The notes: a model not told the origin generated them from the letters alone. 5,320 nt of DNA from Cyclobacteriaceae bacterium (GCA_026994125.1 JALWRJ010000288.1:1-5320), one strand, 5' to 3'. Shown: positions 1 through 5,251, counted from the stretch's first letter. Program-made: numbers and translations.

Positions 1-9
1 TACTATATT

Positions 10-543
10 TTACTGTTCCAGTTTTTCCAAAACAATACCCATGGTGGCCTCAGTGTCATTTAATAATTTTTCAAAGTTAGCCGGTTTATCAACATTTATA
101 AGCAGTTGTTTTTCCTTGCCCTCGCCAAACAGGGTAGCCTGGTAGGCCTCTTTAAAGGTCTCTACATATTTATCTTCCGAAATCACAAAGGTAGTTGCCT
201 TCATAAAGCCACATCCCTTGGGCTCTAACACAAACACCGACCATTTGCCTTTTGTATCTCCATCTTTGTCAATACGTTGGTTTATCACATATTTATCGCC
301 CATTTTTCGCAGCACCAACGAATCGGACAGGTATTTTTTTCCCTCATCCCCATCAAAATATTCTGAGGTGATATGAATGGCCTCTTTTTCGTTAAGCACT
401 ACAAAAGCATAATTGCCTTGTATTTCGGATGGGATGCTATTTAAGTTTTGGGTCTTAGGCGGCTGAGGCGTTTCAAAGACCACGGTAGTACACGAAAAAC
501 CAATAACAGCCCACAGTAAACTTATTACATAGATACGTTTCAT
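10..543 (-). CDS. Putative lipoprotein of unknown function
   Basis: A 177-residue protein. Residues 1-17 form a short signal peptide (MKR, then a hydrophobic stretch to about residue 16) ending at Cys18 in the context GFSC. This is a relaxed lipobox of the kind tolerated in Bacteroidota, so the mature protein is probably lipid-anchored in the envelope. A Pro/Thr-rich tether follows (about 22-36), then a segment with IPSEIQGNY (37-45) and a mixed alpha/beta body with no transmembrane segment. A second cysteine lies at 111. I do not recognise a catalytic motif or named domain. The start is supported by the signal peptide beginning right at the ATG; the leader is A-rich and lacks a clear Shine-Dalgarno. 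It is transcribed alone, leftwards, and the stop is complete at 10-12. That it is a real lipoprotein is fairly sure; its function is unknown. Confidence 0.8.
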   Translation of the reverse strand: MKRIYVISLLWAVIGFSCTTVVFETPQPPKTQNLNSIPSEIQGNYAFVVLNEKEAIHITSEYFDGDEGKKYLSDSLVLRKMGDKYVINQRIDKDGDTKGKWSVFVLEPKGCGFMKATTFVISEDKYVETFKEAYQATLFGEGKEKQLLINVDKPANFEKLLNDTEATMGIVLEKLEQ

Positions 544-797
544 ATTTATATTTTTTCTTTTAAAGGTACGATATCTTACCTCGTAAAACTATTTTTTCAA
601 CATTAAACATGATGTTTTAAGCTGATTGCGTTTTACACTATAGTACTCCAACACCACTCAATAATTGTTAGATTGTTGGAACCGGAAAAATAAAATTCAA
701 CTATTGACACAACTTTAATTAATAGAGGTTACTATCTGAAGCAAGAACCTATTAACTATTAAACCAAAAGCATCTTTTCCATTTTTTAACCCCTTAA
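544..797. other. Divergent intergenic spacer
   Basis: An AT-rich spacer of 254 bp between the leftward lipoprotein and the rightward small ORF. It should hold both promoters, but neither is convincing. For the leftward gene there is a TAGTTTTA (complement of 584-591), one mismatch from the Bacteroidota -7 element TAnnTTTG, without a well-placed upstream TTG. For the rightward gene there is a TTGACA at 704-709 but no good partner at a normal distance. No RNA gene or long repeat was seen. Confidence 0.4.
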
Positions 798-992
798 ATG
801 CGTTGTTACCAAATGAAGGAGCAAGATATTTTAGAAGAAAAAGCAAGAGAAGAGCTTAAATACAAAGCCCAACGATTAGCTATTATTGAAAAACTGAAAG
901 CCATGGGTTTTACGGAGGAACAAATTGCCTATAATTTTTCGAATGCAGGAAAAATAAAAGCTAAGTTTACAGGAAAGTTAAGTAACGACTAG
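798..992 (+). CDS. Small charged helical protein, unknown function
   Basis: A 64-codon ORF. Its composition is strongly charged (many Lys and Glu), the first ~37 residues look like one amphipathic helix, and a short motif AMGFTEEQIAYNF (35-47) follows that could be a second helix pair. There is no signal peptide, membrane segment or cysteine cluster. An in-frame ATG at 813-815 (Met6) would give a 59-residue protein starting MKEQDILEE. That start is at least as likely, because residues 1-5 (MRCYQ) look unlike the rest; neither start has a Shine-Dalgarno. The protein-like composition and amphipathic pattern argue it is translated, but the family is not recognised. It converges with the tonB-type gene, leaving 24 bp between the stops, and I see no strong terminator there. 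Confidence 0.5.
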   Translation: MRCYQMKEQDILEEKAREELKYKAQRLAIIEKLKAMGFTEEQIAYNFSNAGKIKAKFTGKLSND

Positions 993-1016
993 GATAGAGC
1001 TTTATGTTTGCTCATA

Positions 1017-1934
1017 TTATTTCGCCTTAATATTAAAAATAATAATACCGGCCGATTGAGAGGGGATATCTCCACCACCTGTGGTTCGCGAAAACGTTAA
1101 TTTTTGCACTTCATCCTTGTATAATTTTTCAACGGAAGGACTTACACTTGTTTCGATCGTTTTAATACGAATAATGTTTCCTTTGTCATCAATAATAACC
1201 TGAAAAATTAATTTTCCACTTTCTGAAGAATTATCACGAGGGTTGGGTTTTTTATCCCACATCCAGCCAGTCATTTGCAATGAAGCGCCTCCCCCACCAC
1301 CTGCCTTACCATACAAGGCACGCGAATCTATCGAACCTTCTTTATCACCCTGGTCGCCTACGGTTCCGGGTTTATCGCCATGGTTAGCGTTGGTGGAAGT
1401 ATTGTCTCCTTGCTTACCACCGGCTCCGGGTTTAGTATTGGGATACAACACAGGTGGCTGTTTGGGTTTTACATCTTCCTTAATAGGTTCTTTTTCCTCT
1501 TTGGGTTTTTCTTTTTGGGTAGTTTCTTTTATTTCCTTAACTACATCAGGCGAATCGTTGGTATTTTCGGTAGTTACTTCATTTATTACATCTTCCGTTA
1601 CTTCATTGGGCTCGGGTTCGGTTACAGGCTCTTCAGGCACCTGTTCGGTTTCCACCATCTCAGGTACTTCTTCGGGCGGAGTATCCAAGCCGTTAGGAGC
1701 TACTTCTTCTACTTGTTCAATAGTAGCCGGAGGGGTAAAGGGTTCCGGTTGCTCAAGGCCGTCACCGGCATTATTCAGGCCAACATTAAGCTCAATACCA
1801 ATTTCGGGCAGTGGTGGGTCGGGAGCACGCCAGGCCACCATAAAAAACAACACTAAAAGCATCACCCCATGTACGCCTATGGAAATGGCCACTCCTATTT
1901 GCTTATTGCGTTTTTCCTGTGGTGTTTGTGTCAT
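1017..1934 (-). CDS. TonB-family energy transducer
   Basis: A 305-residue last gene of the operon. A short cytoplasmic N-terminus is followed by one membrane anchor (about 14-34), then a long periplasmic linker rich in Glu, Pro, Thr and Val (about 58-165), a Gly/Asp-rich segment with repeated GDK/GDQ units (about 169-200), a run of five glycines (212-216), and a C-terminal domain (about 220-305) beginning MTGWMWDKKPNP. Its core SGKLIFQVIIDDKGNI (239-254) is the beta-strand pattern of TonB/TolA-like C-terminal domains. In such proteins the anchor contacts ExbB/ExbD and the C-terminal domain engages an outer-membrane or cell-wall partner. The classical TonB YP motif is not visible, so the partner may not be a TonB-dependent receptor; a TolA-like job is possible. 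The start overlaps the exbD stop by one base (TAATG), which suggests translational coupling. Family placement is good; the specific role is inferred. Confidence 0.85.
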   Translation of the reverse strand: MTQTPQEKRNKQIGVAISIGVHGVMLLVLFFMVAWRAPDPPLPEIGIELNVGLNNAGDGLEQPEPFTPPATIEQVEEVAPNGLDTPPEEVPEMVETEQVPEEPVTEPEPNEVTEDVINEVTTENTNDSPDVVKEIKETTQKEKPKEEKEPIKEDVKPKQPPVLYPNTKPGAGGKQGDNTSTNANHGDKPGTVGDQGDKEGSIDSRALYGKAGGGGGASLQMTGWMWDKKPNPRDNSSESGKLIFQVIIDDKGNIIRIKTIETSVSPSVEKLYKDEVQKLTFSRTTGGGDIPSQSAGIIIFNIKAK

Positions 1935-2326
1935 TATTTTCCGGGTTGGGTAGCAATAGATACTTTTGCATTTAAGGCGGCTGCTATACCGGCTACTTTT
2001 ACCAGGTATTCGGTAGGCACCGATTTATCTACGTGCAAAGTAATAATGGCTTCGCTCCCACTTATTTCGCGAGCCAGCTCACGCTCCAGGGCCGATTCCA
2101 ACACCCTGCGGTCGTTAATATAATACGATAAATCTTTGGTTATGGTTACCGAAGTTTTCTGCATCACAATTTCGCTTTTTTTAGTGCTGGGTAAGTTTAC
2201 GGGCAACCCCGAAGGCGTAATAAACGAACTGGTTAGCATAAAAAAGATGAGCAACAGAAAGATAACATCGGTCATAGACGACATGCTAAAACTGGCATCT
2301 ACTTTAATTTTCGATTCTAATCCCAT
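1934..2326 (-). CDS. exbD: ExbD/TolR-family biopolymer transport protein
   Basis: 130 residues, normal length for the family. It has a short cytoplasmic N-terminus and a single membrane helix (about 18-35) that starts with SSMTDVIFLLLIFFML. Asp20 is in the position of the essential proton-binding aspartate of ExbD/TolR/MotB-type proteins. After the helix come GLPVNLP (40-46), the typical segment following the membrane helix, and a periplasmic domain to residue 130 containing the TLHVDKSVP strand. It should form a dimer inside the ExbB pentamer and use the proton gradient to drive the TonB-like partner. It starts 5 bases after the exbB stop, and its own stop shares one base with the next ATG. 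Nothing appears missing. ExbD and TolR cannot be told apart by sequence alone here. Confidence 0.93.
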   Translation of the reverse strand: MGLESKIKVDASFSMSSMTDVIFLLLIFFMLTSSFITPSGLPVNLPSTKKSEIVMQKTSVTITKDLSYYINDRRVLESALERELAREISGSEAIITLHVDKSVPTEYLVKVAGIAAALNAKVSIATQPGK

Positions 2327-2331
2327 GGCAA

Positions 2332-3015
2332 TTATTTTGGTTCTTGCAGCAAATCAATAAACTCGATTGAGGAGTATTCCATGGCATGCACTGCCTTTTG
2401 CAGGCGGGTAACGAGGTAATTATAGCCCAGGTAAGCAATAATGCCTACCAAAAGCCCGGCTGCCGTAGTTACCATGGCCTCATAAATACCGGCCGACAAT
2501 AGTTTGGGACTCACGGCACCTTCTTCTTGTGCAATAGACATAAAGGCTTGTATCATGCCCATTACGGTTCCTAAAAAGCCCAACATAGGGGCTGCCCCTG
2601 AAACGGTAGCCAGCAAAGGTAAATTTCGTTCGAGCTTATAAAGCTCAATTTTACCTACGTTTTCAATAGATACTTCAATGTTTTTAAGTGGATGCCCTAT
2701 CCGGTTCAGGCCTTTTTCTATCATGCGCGATACCGGAGTATTTACCTCTGAGCAAGCCAGCTTAGCCCCGCTTAAATCGCCATTGGCTACCAATGTTTTT
2801 ACCTTTTCCATAAAACCGGGTGGGGTTACCATGGCTTGTTTAAGGGTACGTAGGCGCTCCACAAAAACATACACCGCTACCAAGGATAGCAGCGCAATGG
2901 GCAGCATCATTATGCCGCCTTTAAACAAAAGGTCGATTACCTGAACCGACCCTGTATCTGTTGCTGTGGCGATTGTATCGGCAGCAGCAGTTGTAGTAAT
3001 TTGACCTAAAATCAT
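2332..3015 (-). CDS. exbB: MotA/TolQ/ExbB proton channel family protein
   Basis: 227 residues. A Thr/Ala-rich N-terminal extension (about 6-22, outside the membrane) precedes three predicted membrane helices at about 35-53, 132-160 and 177-200, with a cytoplasmic loop at about 55-130. The family signature is clear: APMLGFLGTVMGMIQAF (142-158) in helix 2 and GIYEAMVTTAAGLLVGI (176-192) in helix 3, including the paired threonines that line the proton path. It forms the channel with ExbD. The start follows the stop of the SPOR gene after one base (TGA-T-ATG), so translation is probably coupled. A later start at Met36/37 would cut into helix 1 and is unlikely. Confidence in the family is high; whether it works as ExbB or TolQ depends on its partner. 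Confidence 0.94.
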   Translation of the reverse strand: MILGQITTTAAADTIATATDTGSVQVIDLLFKGGIMMLPIALLSLVAVYVFVERLRTLKQAMVTPPGFMEKVKTLVANGDLSGAKLACSEVNTPVSRMIEKGLNRIGHPLKNIEVSIENVGKIELYKLERNLPLLATVSGAAPMLGFLGTVMGMIQAFMSIAQEEGAVSPKLLSAGIYEAMVTTAAGLLVGIIAYLGYNYLVTRLQKAVHAMEYSSIEFIDLLQEPK

Positions 3016-3016
3016 A

Positions 3017-3820
3017 TCAATATTTCACTATCCATTTACCGTTTCCAAACTCTTCGGGCAAATCGTTAAGAGCCGTTTGGGCTTCATCCAGGGTTTCGTA
3101 CCCACCAATACCCACACGTTGCATTTTCTTTTTGGCATACGGGGGTATTAAAAAGCTTGGTGTTCCTTCTTGTGCAATTTTATTGCCAAAGTCTTTTGCA
3201 AAATCTTCATCAATAAAACTTTCGAGCACAATGTAGTAACGCCCGGTACGCTCGGTTAGTATTTGCACACCTGCTTTTGCACGTGCTTCGGCCTCGGCCT
3301 GCAAACGAGCTTCCTCTGCGGCCTTTAAACGGGCTTCTTCTTGTTTCCTTTTTAAAGCAGCGGCTTCTTCCTGTTTCTTTTTGTCTAATTGTTCCTGCTT
3401 TTGCTGGGCTTCTTCGGCCAGGGCTTCTTGCTTAGGTTTATAAAAGCCGAGGTACCAAACACCGGCTCCAATAATTAAGATGGCCAAAATACTAAACAGT
3501 ATAATTTTAGGTGCATTTGATGAGGATTCGTCTTCATCGAGTTGGTAACGCAAAGCAGGTTTTTCCTCATTTTCGCTTTCTTCCTCTTCGTCAGGGTTGG
3601 TATAGCTATCCTCTTGCTGTGATTCGTAGCTATCCTCCTGTGTTGTTGTTTCGGTATCTTCCGGTTCATCAACAGGTTCTTGGGCAGGCTCCTCAGTGGT
3701 TTCTTCCTCGTCTAATGGTTTATACTCAAGATCGGGCAGGCCAAAACTATCATCTGCATCGTTTAAATCGTCTTGTCCCTGAGGGTTTAATTCTTCTTCA
3801 TTAGGATCTTTTTCGTCCAT
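3017..3820 (-). CDS. SPOR-domain membrane protein with acidic N-terminus
   Basis: A 267-residue bitopic protein and the first gene of the ExbB/ExbD/TonB-type operon. Residues 1-103 are cytoplasmic and extremely acidic (Asp/Glu-rich, with a doubled QEDSY at 61-65 and 70-74 region). One membrane helix spans about 105-126. Residues 128-183 form a Lys/Glu/Ala/Gln-rich coiled coil of the kind also seen in TolA. Residues about 190-267 form a SPOR domain: RYYIVLESFIDEDFAKDF, then SFLIPPY, RVGIGGYETLDEAQTAL, and a closing WIVKY strand. SPOR domains are known to bind peptidoglycan strands stripped of stem peptides, which accumulate at the division septum. A septal, cell-wall-sensing role is therefore likely, and its place in this operon suggests it guides or uses the motor. 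The start is set by the promoter about 40 bases upstream; the leader is A-rich without a Shine-Dalgarno. Domain calls are solid; the role is inference. Confidence 0.88.
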   Translation of the reverse strand: MDEKDPNEEELNPQGQDDLNDADDSFGLPDLEYKPLDEEETTEEPAQEPVDEPEDTETTTQEDSYESQQEDSYTNPDEEEESENEEKPALRYQLDEDESSSNAPKIILFSILAILIIGAGVWYLGFYKPKQEALAEEAQQKQEQLDKKKQEEAAALKRKQEEARLKAAEEARLQAEAEARAKAGVQILTERTGRYYIVLESFIDEDFAKDFGNKIAQEGTPSFLIPPYAKKKMQRVGIGGYETLDEAQTALNDLPEEFGNGKWIVKY

Positions 3821-3860
3821 TGTTTTATGATTATGGGTTAGTATTATAAACTAAAAGTAG

Positions 3861-3889
3861 CAAAACTATACCGAATAGTAAAATCCCAA
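3861..3889 (-). promoter_or_regulatory. Bacteroidota-type promoter of the SPOR-exbBD-tonB operon
   Basis: On the minus strand TAGTTTTG (3868 down to 3861) matches the Bacteroidota -7 consensus TAnnTTTG perfectly, and TTG (3889 down to 3887) lies 18 bases upstream, as expected for the -33 element. Transcription should start near 3855 and give a leader of roughly 35 bases before the ATG at 3820. No operator is evident. The consensus is established knowledge; that the promoter is used is inferred. Confidence 0.65.
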
Positions 3890-3960
3890 CTTAAACTTTC
3901 GCTAAAAAGAAGCTAAAATAGTGCTTTCAGGATAGGTTTAGGATAAAATTAAGCTGCAAA

Positions 3961-3977
3961 ATTACCTATAAGGTAAT
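3961..3977. repeat. Short inverted repeat ATTACC/GGTAAT
   Basis: ATTACC (3961-3966) and GGTAAT (3972-3977) can form a 6-bp stem with a 5-base loop. The nested string TTACCTATA (3962-3970) also has a perfect reverse complement at 4090-4098, so the two could instead pair at long range and enclose 3971-4089. It lies about 100 bases upstream of the operon promoter. Confidence 0.4.
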
Positions 3978-4031
3978 ACTTACCCTATTAAGTGCATGCC
4001 TGCCTTGCCGCCTGTCAGGGGTTCTTTAGTG

Positions 4032-4128
4032 GTTATAAGCTGCAAGGTAGCGCCAACGAGGCTTATAACTTAAAAGTATAACCTAACTCTATAGGTAACA
4101 TCAAACTTTTAAGTGCTAAACTTTGATG
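4032..4128. repeat. Cluster of overlapping perfect inverted repeats
   Basis: Four stems were read directly from the sequence: GTTATAAGC (4032-4040) with GCTTATAAC (4061-4069); ACTTAAAAGT (4068-4077) with ACTTTTAAGT (4105-4114); ACCTA (4081-4085) with TAGGT (4092-4096), nested inside the previous one; and CATCAAA (4099-4105) with TTTGATG (4122-4128). Neighbouring stems share one or two bases, so the fold could switch between alternatives or extend as a chain of stacked stems. No ORF of note lies here. The segment could be a structured RNA, a palindromic mobile repeat, or a remnant of one. Confidence 0.5.
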
Positions 4129-4160
4129 GCTCAGAGTTCTTAAAAAAGGAAATGCTGAGC
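4129..4160 (+). repeat. Hairpin repeat, diverged copy (copy A)
   Basis: GCTCAG (4129-4134) pairs with CTGAGC (4155-4160), and inside it TTCTT (4137-4141) pairs with AAGGAA-side bases 4147-4151 (one G-T wobble) around an A-rich loop. The left arm reads CTCAGAGTT (4130-4138), the same arm as the other members of the CTCAGAGT family further right. The inside has diverged from them, so membership is likely but not certain. It directly abuts the preceding CATCAAA/TTTGATG stem. Confidence 0.4.
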
Positions 4161-4166
4161 GTGGTT

Positions 4167-4244
4167 AGTGGCAACCATTTATATCAAGTTATAGTGCAGA
4201 AATAGGTTACGTTTAGTTCAATATGTTGGGTATGGGTTGCCACT
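4167..4244. repeat. 10-bp perfect inverted repeat enclosing about 58 bases
   Basis: AGTGGCAACC (4167-4176) and GGTTGCCACT (4235-4244) are perfect reverse complements. Two more inner pairs form if one G is bulged. The enclosed 58 bases are AT-rich and hold no ORF. The shape (short terminal inverted repeats with an AT-rich inside) fits either a long RNA stem-loop or a very short palindromic element. I see no clear target-site duplication at the ends. Confidence 0.45.
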
Positions 4245-4275
4245 TACTTAATTCTTGTTTGCTTATATATCGATA

Positions 4276-4336
4276 TTGGTTTACTCAGAGTCCTCTTTGA
4301 GTGACTCTGAGGAGGTGGAGAAGTGTTTACGCAGGT
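4276..4336 (+). repeat. Bulged hairpin repeat, copy B with conserved flanks
   Basis: Outer arms CTCAGAGTC (4284-4292) and GACTCTGAG (4303-4311) pair over 9 bp. The inner stem CTC/GAG (4293-4295, 4299-4301) closes a TTT triloop, and T4302 is a one-base bulge on the 3' side. Similarity to copy E (5252-5313) goes beyond the hairpin: TTGGTT lies just upstream in both, and GCAGGT begins exactly 20 bases after the last hairpin base in both. This copy lies beyond the toxin stop. Confidence 0.75.
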
Positions 4337-4374
4337 GGGTAATGGCGCACGAGTACAGCGAGTTCCTGTTGACT

Positions 4375-4401
4375 GGGTTATTTCCTAACCCTTCATTTTT
4401 T
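4375..4401 (+). terminator. Weak terminator-like hairpin on the plus strand
   Basis: GGGTTA (4375-4380) and TAACCC (4386-4391) form a 6-bp stem with a TTTCC loop, followed by TTCATTTTTT (4392-4401). Read rightwards it has the form of a short intrinsic terminator, yet no protein gene is read rightwards into it. On the minus strand the hairpin overlaps the toxin stop codon and lacks a T-tract. The stem is short, and the element could be chance. Confidence 0.3.
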
Positions 4402-4690
4402 CCGGATCCTGTCTGGAATCAAAGAAGTCTGTGACATAGATGGAGTACTTTTCAACCCTATAGATAATTTTGACGTTCCCTTCTATTATTCTCCTATGGT
4501 TCTTTCCTAAATGTTCCAGATAGTCTTCTCGTTGATAGTGGTTGTAGGTAGTTACAAGATTATCCGCTTTGTCCAGCAACTTTGCCCTGAACGTTAAAAA
4601 TTTCTCTAAACTCCAACCTTGTTCTTCAAGCAAAAAATCTGTTAAGTCTGCCAGACTATCATGAGCCCGATCGGTATATATTACTTTCAT
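4385..4690 (-). CDS. RelE/ParE-family toxin
   Basis: 101 residues, standard for this superfamily. It starts with the strand KVIYTDRAHDSL (2-13) in which the family's first helix begins, has a Leu/Lys-rich helical hairpin (about 14-48), then the beta-sheet core RRIIEGNVKIIYRVEKYSIYVTDFFDSRQDPEKM (66-99). The arginines at 66-67, the KIIYRV strand and the closing DFFDSRQDP are the usual ParE/RelE pattern. Known members either block gyrase (ParE) or cut mRNA on the ribosome (RelE); the sequence does not settle which. The ATG overlaps the upstream antitoxin stop by 4 bases (ATGA), the usual coupling of such pairs. The frame is intact and reaches a TAG at 4385-4387, so the toxin is probably functional. 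The family call is firm. Confidence 0.88.
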   Translation of the reverse strand: MKVIYTDRAHDSLADLTDFLLEEQGWSLEKFLTFRAKLLDKADNLVTTYNHYQREDYLEHLGKNHRRIIEGNVKIIYRVEKYSIYVTDFFDSRQDPEKMKG

Positions 4691-4914
4691 ATACCCAGCC
4701 TGCTATTCAGCTTGTTCTCGAGTTCTTGCCTATTCATCACCCGGCCTGCTGCAATATCTTCTTCCGCTTTCAATGCCCTAGAAGTTAACTTTTGCTTCAG
4801 TGTGGGGTTTAAGCTCGACTTTCTGAGCAAGGTCCTGATAGCTTCTAATAAACTGTTATCAGTCTCTTTTTCGATCAATGCTTGTAACTCTGTCTTAATG
4901 TCTATTGTTGCCAT
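4687..4914 (-). CDS. Antitoxin of the RelE/ParE-type pair
   Basis: 75 residues, upstream of and overlapping the toxin by 4 bases. The N-terminal half (MATIDIKTELQALIEKE, then SLLEAIRTLL) is helical. The C-terminal half contains LTSRALKAEEDIAAGRVMNRQELENKL (43-69), the pattern of small Bacteroidota antitoxins paired with ParE-like toxins, in which the C-terminus wraps the toxin. No classical ribbon-helix-helix or helix-turn-helix motif is plain, so whether it binds DNA is open. The order (antitoxin first) and spacing support the assignment. The start at 4914 is the only one that keeps the conserved-looking N-terminus. The pair is likely self-regulated, given the palindromic bases just upstream (4921-4940). 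Confidence 0.82.
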   Translation of the reverse strand: MATIDIKTELQALIEKETDNSLLEAIRTLLRKSSLNPTLKQKLTSRALKAEEDIAAGRVMNRQELENKLNSRLGI

Positions 4915-4920
4915 TTCAAT

Positions 4921-4940
4921 GATAAAATTAACTAATTATC
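4921..4940. promoter_or_regulatory. Candidate operator/promoter of the toxin-antitoxin pair
   Basis: GATAA (4921-4925) and TTATC (4936-4940) form an inverted repeat, and within it AATTA-AC-TAATT (4926-4937) forms another, centred one base away. On the minus strand TAATTTTA (4930 down to 4923) is one mismatch from the TAnnTTTG -7 element, though no TTG sits properly upstream. A repressor site overlapping the promoter would fit a self-regulated pair. The region is AT-rich, so chance symmetry is possible. Confidence 0.3.
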
Positions 4941-4978
4941 TGGTTTAACGTAAATTATTTGATTTGTTTTCTTTCTAA

Positions 4979-5182
4979 TTACCCCAATGGATAGACTACG
5001 CTAAACCCGTTCCTACTCAGAGTCACCTGCAAGGGACTCTGAGACTTTATATTATCCCTCCCCCTTCCATCTATCTTTTTATAATGTGCAATGTATTTAT
5101 TTTTAACCCCCAGTTCATAAAAAACTGCACCTGAGTGCCTGTAATCTACAAAATCTGCAACCAAATTCCATTTCCCACTCAC
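4979..5182 (-). CDS. Doubtful 67-codon ORF overlapping a hairpin repeat
   Basis: An ORF beginning at a GTG (5182-5180). The frame is open a little further up to a TGA inside the next hairpin repeat. Residues 1-45 (SGKWNLVADFVDYRHSGAVFYELG and onward) look protein-like, with aromatic and charged residues in a beta-like alternation, but no family is recognised. Codons at about 47-56 are supplied by hairpin copy C, giving SQSPLQVTLS, after which the frame ends in SVVYPLG. It may be the tail of a gene decayed by the repeats, a repeat-borne ORF, or chance. There is no clear ribosome binding site, and it lies upstream of the antitoxin in the same direction with a 64-base gap. Treat it as low confidence. 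Confidence 0.25.
   Translation of the reverse strand: MSGKWNLVADFVDYRHSGAVFYELGVKNKYIAHYKKIDGRGRDNIKSQSPLQVTLSRNGFSVVYPLG
5016..5043 (-). repeat. Bulged hairpin repeat, copy C, inverted orientation
   Basis: Outer arms CTCAGAGTC (5016-5024) and GACTCTGAG (5035-5043) are identical to those of copies B and E. The inner stem is CCT/AGG (5026-5028, 5032-5034) around a GCA triloop, with A5025 as the bulge. Read on the minus strand the bulge becomes a T on the 3' side, as in B and E, so this copy is inverted relative to them. The minus-strand flank after the hairpin also resembles that of copy B (GAGTAGG, then GTTTAGCGTAG). The inner stem differs from B and E on both sides yet stays paired. Confidence 0.75.
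5111..5127. repeat. Small inverted repeat CAGTT/AACTG
   Basis: CAGTT (5111-5115) and AACTG (5123-5127) form a 5-bp stem with a 7-base loop, within the doubtful ORF. It is short enough to be chance and is not part of the CTCAGAGT family. Confidence 0.2.
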
Positions 5183-5199
5183 AGGATTTTTTAGCCTTG

Positions 5200-5226
5200 C
5201 TCAGAGTTGCCTGCTAGGGCAATTTG
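5200..5226 (-). repeat. Bulged hairpin repeat, diverged copy D
   Basis: The left arm CTCAGAGTTG (5200-5209) is followed by CCT (5210-5212), the triloop GCT, AGG (5216-5218), and a G at 5219, the same order as copy C. The right arm has decayed to CAATTTG, so only about six outer pairs remain (G5209-C5220, T5208-A5221, T5207-A5222, then wobble and A-T pairs). It therefore matches copy C in layout and orientation but with a degraded outer stem. Confidence 0.5.
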
Positions 5227-5251
5227 TTTAAATCAACTTTTATCATACTTC

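Noticed and set aside
704..738. TTGACA with a downstream TATCTG as a sigma-70 promoter for the small ORF
   Set aside because: The spacing (23 bases) is too long, and the downstream box does not match the Bacteroidota -7 consensus.
997..1013. GAGC/GCTC hairpin between the convergent stops as a bidirectional terminator
   Set aside because: The stem is only 4 bp with a 9-base loop and no proper T-tract on either side.
1243..1953. A 236-codon plus-strand ORF (and a 158-codon one at 1380-1856) opposite the tonB-type gene
   Set aside because: They are antisense shadows of the Glu/Pro/Gly-rich linker. Their translations are low-complexity Ser/Gly/Pro or Phe-rich strings, while the minus-strand reading has a coherent TonB domain layout.
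3599..3645. Tandem DNA repeat TAGCTATCCTC in the SPOR gene
   Set aside because: It encodes the doubled QEDSY in the acidic disordered N-terminus. A two-unit repeat in low-complexity coding sequence needs no further explanation.
4032..4244. Integron attC site(s) next to a toxin-antitoxin cassette
   Set aside because: The inverted repeats do not carry RYYYAAC and GTTRRRY core boxes in the required arrangement, and no integrase is present.
4661..4948. A 95-codon plus-strand ORF opposite the antitoxin
   Set aside because: It is a shadow of the antitoxin frame, with a Ser/Leu/Phe-rich translation and no family pattern.
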